DNA from: Acidobacteriota bacterium
GTDB lineage: Bacteria; Acidobacteriota; Thermoanaerobaculia; Thermoanaerobaculales; Sulfomarinibacteraceae
Direction: 5' to 3'
DNA: 46,171 nt
Assembly (NCBI GenBank): GCA_024641545.1
Contig: JAHECW010000021.1
Coordinates: 1-46,171 of the forward strand
In this document: piece after piece, positions 1 to 6,427 of the stretch
How positions within the stretch are numbered: position 1 is the stretch's first letter
Layout: every line of letters starts with the position of its first letter
The notes under the pieces: generated by a model
Database searches by the model: none
Seen by the model: only the letters and a program-made list of their open reading frames with translations
Told to the model about the DNA's origin: nothing
Made by a program: the position numbers and the translations under genes

Positions 1-416
1 TCGAGGGCGTCGGCGGGCGCCGCCACCGGCACCGGAGCCGGTTCGGTTCCCGGGCACTCGTCGGTGCCGGCCACGGCCAGGGCGGCGTACTTCTTGGCCA
101 CCCGCTGGGCGACGCCGGTGAGGCTTCCGCCCGACCACTCGAGACTGTCTCCGTCACCCTGACCCCGTTGGCCGGTGAGAGCGGTCATCAGATCATCGAC
201 GTGGTTCATGACATTGCCGCTGCGGGCGCTGAGCAGCATGACCAGGCCGCCGCTGTCGCCGATCTCGACACTCTCGACCACGAGCAAGGAAGCAATGGGC
301 AGATCCACGTCGGTATCGGTGGAGCCCTTGCAGAGCTCGACGCCGAAAAAATCGACGGCGGATGCCGTCGGCGCGATCATCACGAGCGACAAGACCACGG
401 CTGGAGTGATTCTCAT
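1..416 (-). CDS. Secreted hypothetical protein, C-terminus cut by the window edge
   Basis: An open frame runs from ATG at 416-414 to the window edge without a stop, giving about 138 residues. The N-terminus (MRITPAVVLSLVMIAPTASA) looks like a Sec signal peptide with an A-x-A cleavage site, so the mature protein is probably periplasmic or secreted. The visible mature part has DFFGVELCKGSTDTDVDLP near its start, a hydrophobic stretch (SGGLVMLLSARSGN) and a Pro/Val/Ala-rich run at the edge, which may be a linker to a further domain. A second cysteine lies in TDECPGTE. I do not recognise the family. GC-rich third positions and sensible composition support it as a real gene. Confidence 0.6.
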   Translation of the reverse strand, partial: MRITPAVVLSLVMIAPTASAVDFFGVELCKGSTDTDVDLPIASLLVVESVEIGDSGGLVMLLSARSGNVMNHVDDLMTALTGQRGQGDGDSLEWSGGSLTGVAQRVAKKYAALAVAGTDECPGTEPAPVPVAAPADAL

Positions 417-758
417 TTTGGTTGCTCCCATCCATCGTGTCGGACCTTCCGTCCGTTGGATTGTACGGACGATCTGCATTATTCACCATTATCCCCCGAT
501 CGACGTGGCGGCGACCGGAGTTGGCGCTCGATTCCCGGCGGCGTCGATGTCCGGAGCCTCACCGAAAGCCACCGCTCGGACTCGTGGGACCGCACGGGCA
601 TCGAAGCCGATCGCGTCCTTCGTGGCTTCTTGTGGTTCTTCGTGATCTTCGTGTTTCAAGAACGCCTACGCAGAATCCTGCACATCGATGAAGGATGTCG
701 ATCCTCGATGCAAGTTGCGCCGCCTGTCAACCGTCGACTGCCAACTCGTGATCGACTT
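417..758. other. Intergenic stretch with ACGAAG-type short repeats
   Basis: About 340 bases without a convincing gene. Positions 617-657 read on the minus strand as a run of irregular direct repeats built on CACGAAG (acacgaagatcacgaagaa, then ccacaagaagccacgaagg). The rest shows no stem-loop or open frame with real protein character. Confidence 0.4.
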
Positions 759-1694
759 CTACCTGCTCTCCACCTGCTGCCGGATCTCGATGGCGGCTTC
801 GAGGGCGGCGGCGCCGGTTGTGCCGTCGACGTGGGGCGAACCCTGGCCGCGGCAGGCGGCGACGAAGGCGGCGAGCTCAGCCTTGAGCGGTTCGTCTTTG
901 ACGACCTCGATGACCCGCGGGGCGATCTCGACGCCGTTCGCCGTACGGACCAGGCTCGCCGAGTTGACGCTCTGCTCGGCGTAGTCGACCGAGAAGTAGG
1001 CCTCGCCGCCGAAGAGCCGGAGCTTGCGGATCCTCTCCGACGAGACCCGGCTGGCGGTGAGGTTGGCGACCAGTCCGCTCGGGAACTCGATCCAGGCGTG
1101 GCACTGGTCGACCTTGTCGGTGAGCACCGGCACCCCGACGGCGCGGATCTCCGACGGCGCCTCGCCGGCCACCGCCAGCATGATCTGGAGATCGTGGATC
1201 ATGAGATCGAGGATGACGTCGACATCGATGGAGCGGGCGGTGAAGGGCGAGAGCCGTTGGGTCTCGAGATAGCGCACCCCCTTGGCGAGCGCGAGCGCCG
1301 CCTGTACGGCGGGGTTGTGGAACTCGACGTGGCCGACGGCGAGGACGAGGTCCCGTGCGGAGGCCATGGCGATGAGCTCGGCGGCCTCCTCGAGGGTGGC
1401 GGTGATGGGTTTCTCCACCATCACGTTGCAGCCGTGCTCGAGGAGCATCCCGGCGGTGGCGCGGTGGTTGACCGTCGGGGTCGCCACGACCACGGCGTCG
1501 GCCTCGCCGGCGGCCTCGGCCGAGGGCAGGGCGGCGACGCCGTACTCGGAGGTGATGACTTCGAGCTGCTCTGCATTGGCGTCGTAGGCGCCGATGAAGT
1601 CGATGCCGGGCATCCGGCTGAGAATGCGGGTGTGGTGGCGACCGAGGTGGCCGGTCCCGACGACGGCGGCTTTGAGGATCGTGTCATTCATCAC
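759..1694 (-). CDS. Gfo/Idh/MocA-family NAD(P)-dependent oxidoreductase
   Basis: Cytoplasmic sugar-type dehydrogenase of 311 residues. The N-terminal Rossmann fold has a GTGHLG nucleotide loop (about residues 13-18), an acidic residue after strand 2 (GAYDAN), and the family's VEKP motif near residue 94 whose lysine takes part in catalysis. The DLMIHDL segment supplies the conserved aspartate and histidine of the substrate site. The remainder matches the alpha/beta C-terminal domain. The frame opens with GTG at 1694 followed at once by ATG at 1691; the ATG is the more natural start. It stands alone on its strand, back to back with the aminopeptidase gene, so the substrate cannot be read from context. 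Members of this family also occur in lipid A gene clusters, but no lpx gene is in view. Confidence 0.85.
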   Translation of the reverse strand: MMNDTILKAAVVGTGHLGRHHTRILSRMPGIDFIGAYDANAEQLEVITSEYGVAALPSAEAAGEADAVVVATPTVNHRATAGMLLEHGCNVMVEKPITATLEEAAELIAMASARDLVLAVGHVEFHNPAVQAALALAKGVRYLETQRLSPFTARSIDVDVILDLMIHDLQIMLAVAGEAPSEIRAVGVPVLTDKVDQCHAWIEFPSGLVANLTASRVSSERIRKLRLFGGEAYFSVDYAEQSVNSASLVRTANGVEIAPRVIEVVKDEPLKAELAAFVAACRGQGSPHVDGTTGAAALEAAIEIRQQVESR

Positions 1695-1855
1695 CGGCAG
1701 GATACTTCAAGCCCGGCGAAGGAGTACAATCTGTCGCCGGAAGCCCGAGTGTCAGCGGCTCTGTGTTCTCCTCGGTCATCGCACCGCTGGTGCGTGGGAG
1801 GCGGGAGAACTCTCGTCGCGACCGGCTTCACGCGGAGATGATCCAGGAGGATGCA

Positions 1856-2935
1856 ATGTTCGATCTCAAGAAGCTCTTGATCGATGTCTTCGACCCGCAG
1901 GCCGGCGAGCTCGTGGCGATCGTGGTGGATGAGCCCACCGAGGCGGTCCCCGACAACGATGGCTGGCGCGCGCGGCGAAAGATGGCTGAAGAATGGCGCG
2001 GCGCGTTCACCAAGCTCGGCGCCGAACGGGGCTTCGAGGTCCGGCCGATGGTGAGTTTCCCGGCGACCGGCGCCAACAACAGCGATCTGCCGTCCCGGGG
2101 CACCGTGGGCGTCGAGGCCGTCGATCTTCTCGAGGTGCTTTCGGGCTCGACCCTGGTGGTGGCGATGACCGAGTATTCGGCGACGGCGCCGTTGGCCAAG
2201 ATCGCCGACGACGCCGATGATTTTCGAGCGGCCTCCATGCCCGGCGTGGAGAAACGGATGGAGGGCACCGCCCTGGCCGCCGACTACGCCCAGGTCGCCG
2301 CCCGCTGCAAGGCCATCTACGACGCCATGGACGGCGCCCAGCTCTGTGATGTGCTCTTCACCACCGGTCATCGTTGCTGGTTCGACCTGAGGCAACGCTC
2401 GGCCGAGATGGACGACGGCTTCCTGCCGCGCGGCAAGGAGGGCGATCCGATCATCAACCTGCCGTCGGGCGAGACCTTCATCGTACCTTACGAGGGCGAG
2501 ATCCTCGGTCTTCCGTCGTGGACCGCGGGGACGATCCCGGTCGTAGAGGACGACGAGATGGTGCTCTTCCACGTCGTCGCCAACTGCGTCCAGGTGGTCG
2601 AGGGCGACGGACCGGTTGCCGAGCGCTACGCCGAGTTCTTCAACGACGACCCGGCGCGGTCGAACATCGCCGAGGTCGCCTTCGGGGTCAACGACATGGC
2701 CGAGGTCACCGGCTGCGTCCTCGAGGACGAGAAGGCCGGCTTCCACTGGGCGTTCGGTCGCTCTGACCATCTCGGCGGCGTGGTCGGGGTCGATGATTTT
2801 CAGGCTCCGGGGAACGTCGTCCACCAGGACATCGTCTATGCCAAGGGCAACCCGATCCAGATCGAGCGGGCCGACATCGTTCACCCGGATGGGAAGCGCG
2901 TCACCATCATCGAAAACGGCGAGTACAAGGTCTGA
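1856..2935 (+). CDS. M29-type metalloaminopeptidase
   Basis: A 359-residue protein that resembles thermophilic M29 aminopeptidases (AmpS/AmpT), which remove N-terminal residues using a two-metal centre. The candidate metal ligands can be placed: E206 in NLPSGETFIVP, E273 in NIAEVAFGVND, H297 in LEDEKAGFHWAFG, and H323/D325 in VVHQDIVY. These follow the family order E...E...H...HxD. The N-terminal third is less typical. An earlier in-frame start exists at 1763, but ATG 1856 has AGGAGG at 1845-1850, so I use it. It is about 50 residues shorter than usual M29 enzymes. A perfect 8-bp hairpin overlaps the stop codon. Substrate preference cannot be told from sequence. Confidence 0.75.
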   Translation: MFDLKKLLIDVFDPQAGELVAIVVDEPTEAVPDNDGWRARRKMAEEWRGAFTKLGAERGFEVRPMVSFPATGANNSDLPSRGTVGVEAVDLLEVLSGSTLVVAMTEYSATAPLAKIADDADDFRAASMPGVEKRMEGTALAADYAQVAARCKAIYDAMDGAQLCDVLFTTGHRCWFDLRQRSAEMDDGFLPRGKEGDPIINLPSGETFIVPYEGEILGLPSWTAGTIPVVEDDEMVLFHVVANCVQVVEGDGPVAERYAEFFNDDPARSNIAEVAFGVNDMAEVTGCVLEDEKAGFHWAFGRSDHLGGVVGVDDFQAPGNVVHQDIVYAKGNPIQIERADIVHPDGKRVTIIENGEYKV

Positions 2936-2954
2936 CGGCCGACGAAGCCGTCAG
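2932..2954 (+). terminator. Hairpin over the stop codon of the aminopeptidase gene
   Basis: CTGACGGC (2932-2939) pairs perfectly with GCCGTCAG (2947-2954) around a 7-base loop, and the TGA stop lies in the left arm. No T-tract follows, so it may protect the mRNA end or terminate only weakly. The AT-rich element at 2964-3071 comes directly after it. Confidence 0.4.
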
Positions 2955-2963
2955 CCGTCAGAC

Positions 2964-3071
2964 AATTATGAATTCTCAATTATGAATTTTGAATTCCATC
3001 ACACCATCGCACCATTGCCCCGACGGTCTTGCGATGGTCATTCATAATTCATCATTCATGATTCATCATTC
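2964..3071. repeat. AT-rich inverted element with CCATCGCA/TGCGATGG core, copy 1
   Basis: Left arm 2963-2995 is built of ATGAATT/CTCAATT units; right arm 3040-3071 is built of the complementary AATTCAT/GATTCAT units. The centre holds CCATCGCA (3004-3011) and its exact reverse complement TGCGATGG (3030-3037). The AT content contrasts sharply with the flanking genes. Two related elements lie at 3654-3762 and 40602-40690. This copy is between two genes on the same strand, just upstream of the SD of the next gene. Confidence 0.7.
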
Positions 3072-3108
3072 GTGTGGTGCGCTACCCTGTCCTTGAAGCG
3101 GAGGATCT

Positions 3109-3651
3109 ATGACTGACGAAAAATCGACCCTGAGAGACGCCATCGAAGCCCGCGGTCCGCTGGCGGTGTGGGATCTGATGACGGACGACGAGAAGAAACT
3201 GGCTGCCGCGGCGCTCTGGGACAACGCCGACCGCGAGAGCCGGTCGGCCATCGAGATGGCTCTCGCCAAGGAGATGAAGTTCCGGCCGCAGTCGGTGAAG
3301 AGGCTGGCCACCGAGCGTGTGGCGCCGAGACTGGCGCGGCTCGCCGAAGAGCTGCCGGAGGCCGCCTTCTTCCAGTTTCTCTTCCACCTCCACATGGTCG
3401 AGCGCCGGGAGCTGATGGTGGAGTACCTCGATGCGGTGGGCCTGCCGCACAACGAAGGGGTCCTCGATCTGCCCGACGATGCCGAGGCGCCGACCGCCGA
3501 AGCCGCCGCCGGACCGGCCCGCGACCTCCTGGCGAAACACGGTCGCGAGGCGCTGGTCTACCTGGGGACCCTGGCCGTCGCCGACGCCGATTTCTGGGCC
3601 GGGATGCTGCCGGTGCTCGAGGAGTGGAACGAAGAGGGCGAAGCGATCTAG
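3109..3651 (+). CDS. Small helical cytoplasmic protein of unknown function
   Basis: 180 residues, rich in Ala, Glu and Leu and predicted mostly helical, without signal peptide or membrane segment. The start ATG has GGAGG at 3100-3104. The first 120 residues (for example DLMTDDEKKLAAAALW and RRELMVEYLDAVGLPHNEGV) look like a compact helical domain. An Ala-rich linker near residues 125-140 joins it to a short C-terminal helix pair ending WNEEGEAI. No catalytic motif is visible and I do not recognise the family. It lies alone between two AT-rich inverted elements (2964-3071 and 3654-3762). Confidence 0.75.
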   Translation: MTDEKSTLRDAIEARGPLAVWDLMTDDEKKLAAAALWDNADRESRSAIEMALAKEMKFRPQSVKRLATERVAPRLARLAEELPEAAFFQFLFHLHMVERRELMVEYLDAVGLPHNEGVLDLPDDAEAPTAEAAAGPARDLLAKHGREALVYLGTLAVADADFWAGMLPVLEEWNEEGEAI

Positions 3652-3653
3652 GT

Positions 3654-3762
3654 CAATTCTGAATTCTCAATTTTGAATTCTTAATTGCATCGCAGCCGGC
3701 TACGATCGCATTCTGGGTCCGGTGCAGCGAAATTAAGAACTGAGAATTCAAAATTGAGAATT
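3654..3762. repeat. AT-rich inverted element, copy 2
   Basis: Left arm AATTCTCAATTTTGAATTC plus TTAATT (within 3654-3686) is matched by right arm AATTAAGAACTGAGAATTC plus AAAATTGAGAATT (3731-3762) in reverse complement, with only a small insertion. The centre starts with GCATCGCA (3687-3694) as in the other copies, but the TGCGATG partner is degenerate. It separates two converging genes, so it could work as a two-way terminator; this is inference. Confidence 0.75.
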
Positions 3763-3773
3763 TGCAGCTTCGA

Positions 3774-4196
3774 TCAGTAGTCGAAGCTCCGCCGGTAGGT
3801 CGCCGAATTCCGATCCGTTTCGTGCACGGTGACTGCGGCGAGGCGGACGGCAGCGGGCACCTCGGGTTCGATCCGGTCGAAAAAGACCCGCGCCAGATTC
3901 TCCGAGGTCGGGTTGATCCCGGCAAGCCAAGGGACCTCGATCGAGAGGTGGCGGTGGTCGCAATCGCTGACCACGACCCTGCGGATGATCTCCTTGAGGT
4001 CCTTCATGTCCATGAGATAGCCGGTCTCGGGATTGGGTTCGCCCTCCACCGCGACTTCGAGGACGTAGTTGTGGCCGTGGCCGTGAGGGTTGTTGCACTT
4101 CCCGTAGACCTCACGGTTCCAGTCTTCCGGTTTGCCCGGATTGTGGAGCCGGTGAGCGGCTTCGAAGTAGACCTTGACGGTGACGGTGGTAGCCAT
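3774..4196 (-). CDS. queD: 6-carboxytetrahydropterin synthase / PTPS-family protein
   Basis: 140 residues, the normal size for the family. QueD converts 7,8-dihydroneopterin triphosphate to 6-carboxytetrahydropterin, the second step of queuosine precursor synthesis. Zinc ligands are H15 (FEAAHRL) and H40/H42 in NNPHGHGHNY. The catalytic cysteine is C34 (GKCNNPHG), the Asp-His pair is D80/H81 (SDCDHRHL), and E126 lies in VHETDR. All key residues are present, so the enzyme should be active. A 6-pyruvoyl-tetrahydropterin synthase role cannot be excluded because the two activities share these residues and no other que or folE gene is in the window. It converges on the 3109-3651 gene across an AT-rich inverted element. 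Confidence 0.85.
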   Translation of the reverse strand: MATTVTVKVYFEAAHRLHNPGKPEDWNREVYGKCNNPHGHGHNYVLEVAVEGEPNPETGYLMDMKDLKEIIRRVVVSDCDHRHLSIEVPWLAGINPTSENLARVFFDRIEPEVPAAVRLAAVTVHETDRNSATYRRSFDY

Positions 4197-4324
4197 TCAA
4201 TTCCCTTCATTAGAAGCAAATCAAAGGGGGTGCTGTATTCCGGGCGAGGCCGATTCTCGTCGTTTTCATCACCGCCCGGGAATTGAGGCGGCTTCTCGCT
4301 TCGCTCGGCGCCGATCGGTAATGG

Positions 4325-5194
4325 TCATGGATCCCGGGAGGGAGGCACCGGGACATAGCACCCTTGCAGATCACGAGCCAGCCGGGTGTGAAAAACGATG
4401 CGCTGACCATCCGAGAATCCGCGCTCCCACGCCTTGCTCTTGTCCGAAGGAGGGCTTTTCCTCCGACCCGTGAAGGAGACCTCGACGAGCTGTGGGCAAT
4501 CGCCGAGGTCGATCGCCTGCATTGCTTCGGCGCCGGCGGCGAAACCGGCGAGATAGTCGGCGCCGTCCTCGATGTCCTCGGCCGCCGAGGCGGCCTCGGT
4601 GACGGCTCGATCGCTGGCGGCCGCGACGGCGGTGTTGGTCTGTTCAGCCTTCCAGATTTCGTGCCGGACAAGGGTCTGCTCGTAGTCGTCGGGGTAGGGC
4701 CTGCGTTCCCGACCGTTCCAATCGGCGGCGTCCATGGCGGCGCTCTGAGATGAGTACAGGGTCAAAGCGGATCCGATGGCGGCCAGAACCGCATCGGCGT
4801 CCCCCGACTTGACGACCTCGCGGGGCAGCTCGAAGATGAGCTGCGCCTTGCACTCCCGCTCGTTGTAGAGCTCGAAGGGACCATCCTGGATCGCGACCAG
4901 AACGGGTTCGGAGAAGGTCGTCAGGAGATCGACGCGCGATCGTTTGACCTTGATCTTGTCGATTTTGACCAGCTCACCTGGATCGAATCGGCGGCCGGCC
5001 TTGCTCGCGATTCCGGCGGCGCCGACCCGATTGTCCGAGTAGGTGCCGGAGCAGGACGAATAGACCTCGTGCCCGAGGATGGCCCACGCGCCCCTCAGCT
5101 GCCGGTCGAGCCGGTCGTCGAGGTCGGCGGCCGCCGCGTGAAACGCGACGAGCACGATGCACGCGGTGGCGAGTGCGGCAACGAATCGAGACAT
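4325..5194 (-). CDS. Secreted hypothetical protein
   Basis: 289 residues starting MSRFVAALATACIVLVAFHA, a clear Sec signal peptide with an AAA cleavage area, so the mature protein is exported. A longer in-frame start reaches 5608, but that part overlaps the rhomboid gene on the other strand and precedes the signal peptide; I use ATG 5194. The mature protein has four visible cysteines (SSCSGTY, ERECKAQ, LGDCPQL, LQGCYVP) that could form disulfides. It also has a helical Ala/Glu-rich middle. The segment VEVSFTGRRKSP resembles a beta-rich domain end. I do not recognise the family. It is divergent from the rhomboid gene, with under 100 bases between the starts. Confidence 0.65.
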   Translation of the reverse strand: MSRFVAALATACIVLVAFHAAAADLDDRLDRQLRGAWAILGHEVYSSCSGTYSDNRVGAAGIASKAGRRFDPGELVKIDKIKVKRSRVDLLTTFSEPVLVAIQDGPFELYNERECKAQLIFELPREVVKSGDADAVLAAIGSALTLYSSQSAAMDAADWNGRERRPYPDDYEQTLVRHEIWKAEQTNTAVAAASDRAVTEAASAAEDIEDGADYLAGFAAGAEAMQAIDLGDCPQLVEVSFTGRRKSPPSDKSKAWERGFSDGQRIVFHTRLARDLQGCYVPVPPSRDP

Positions 5195-5229
5195 GGCACC
5201 TCCCGGTCCGGGTCCGAGCCTACACGAAA

Positions 5230-5258
5230 TTCGGACGGCGGGCCGGTTCTGCCATAAT
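5230..5258 (+). promoter_or_regulatory. Possible sigma70-type promoter of the rhomboid gene
   Basis: TTCGGA (5230-5235) and CATAAT (5253-5258) are separated by exactly 17 bases, and CATAAT lies 24 bases before the chosen GTG start. The -35 matches consensus poorly, so this is tentative. Confidence 0.3.
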
Positions 5259-5282
5259 GCAGCCACCATTCTTGGAGGATGT

Positions 5283-6122
5283 GTGAGTACAGGATTCGAC
5301 AACGGTGAAAGCGGTCTGAGACAGCGCGAAAACCCCATGGACCGGCGAGTCTTGGCGGTGCCGGTGATCATCGCCATCAACGTGTTGATCTTCCTCGCCT
5401 GGCTGGCGGCGCACGTCGATCCGTCGCTCGAGCAGGTCATGGCCGCGAACTTTCTGGTCAGCACCTCCCATCTTGTCCACGGGTACTGGTGGACGTTGGT
5501 CACCGCGGCGTTCTCGCACATCGAGTTTTGGCACATCGGACTCAACATGATCGTCCTCTGGAGCTTCGGCACGGTTCTCGAGAAGCTCTGGGGAACCCCG
5601 ACCTTCATCGCGTTCTATCTTGCGGCGGCGGTGGTGGCGTCGGCGAGCCACTGTTTCGTGTCGTCGGTTTTGATGGGCAATCCTGATATCAACGCCCTCG
5701 GCGCCTCGGGTGCGGTTTCCGGGTTGCTCCTCGCGTTCGCCCTGCTTTTTCCGAAACATCGGATTCTGGTGTTCGGTGTGATCCCGGTGCCCGCCCTGGT
5801 CGGCGCCCTTGCCTTCGTCGCCATCGATCTCTGGGGGCTCTTCGCCCAGACCCGTGGCGGCGGGATCGGGATCGGCCACGGCGCCCACCTCGGCGGCGCG
5901 CTCTGCGGGTTTATTTTCTGGGTGTCGTACCTGCGGACCCGCTTCAAACGGCCGGCCGCGGGTCACAGCGCTCAGATGGTGATGACTCCCGACGAGATCC
6001 GGGAGTTCCAGAGGCTGCGGCAGAAGCTCGACTACGAAGGGCCGGGCGCCTTGACGCCCAAAGAGAAGGTTTTTCTCGAGGAGATCCGCGAGCGCGTGAT
6101 GCAGGCGCATCTGCAGCAGTAG
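5283..6122 (+). CDS. Rhomboid-family intramembrane serine protease
   Basis: Integral membrane protease of 279 residues that would cut substrate helices inside the inner membrane. The catalytic serine is S142 in LGASGAVSG and the catalytic histidine is H202 in GHGAHLGG. The upstream HxxxN oxyanion motif is HIGLN (H84, N88). Roughly six hydrophobic segments cover residues 25-215, the core rhomboid size. A charged cytoplasmic tail (about 220-279) ends with helical MTPDEIREFQRLRQ and KEKVFLEEIRERV, as in many bacterial rhomboids. The start is GTG 5283 with GGAGG at 5274-5278; ATG 5338 is an alternative. Its stop abuts the remains of an OmpR-type regulator on the other strand. Confidence 0.88.
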   Translation: MSTGFDNGESGLRQRENPMDRRVLAVPVIIAINVLIFLAWLAAHVDPSLEQVMAANFLVSTSHLVHGYWWTLVTAAFSHIEFWHIGLNMIVLWSFGTVLEKLWGTPTFIAFYLAAAVVASASHCFVSSVLMGNPDINALGASGAVSGLLLAFALLFPKHRILVFGVIPVPALVGALAFVAIDLWGLFAQTRGGGIGIGHGAHLGGALCGFIFWVSYLRTRFKRPAAGHSAQMVMTPDEIREFQRLRQKLDYEGPGALTPKEKVFLEEIRERVMQAHLQQ

Positions 6123-6283
6123 CCGACAACCCACCCGGAGAAAATGGACCGAGAGCGTGACGGCGCGATCTCGAGCGTGCCGCGCAGTCGATTGATGTGG
6201 GTGTTGACGGTGGGTTCGTGGTCCTCCCTGCGTCGAAAGATCGCCATGACCCGAGCGACGAGTTCGCGAATCTCACGGTGCGA
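6119..6283 (-). pseudogene. Remnant of an OmpR/PhoB-family response regulator
   Basis: Read on the minus strand, the frame gives REIRELVARVMAIFRRR, which resembles the end of a receiver domain, then jumps after a short linker to VNTHINRLRGTLE...SRSRSIFSGWVVGY. The latter matches the recognition-helix and C-terminal hairpin part of an OmpR winged helix. About 60 residues of the DNA-binding domain appear deleted, a TGA lies just upstream (6286-6284), and no start or receiver domain remains. I read it as a decayed gene fragment. Its C-terminal end runs into the rhomboid stop region. Confidence 0.55.
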
Positions 6284-6427
6284 TCAACCAATGATCACGA
6301 TTTCATAAACCGCGAACGTCGTCCGGGCCGTTCCGGGGTTCGGGGCGGGTCGTAACCTCGCGGCCGTTTGCTGCGTACACCATCAAGGGGAACATCCCAC
6401 TGTAATATGGCCGCGAGGAAAGCCTTC

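Noticed and set aside
168-1841. Long plus-strand open frame across the Gfo/Idh/MocA gene
   Set aside because: It is the complement of the real minus-strand gene, with repetitive Asp/Gly/Arg-rich translation and no domain.
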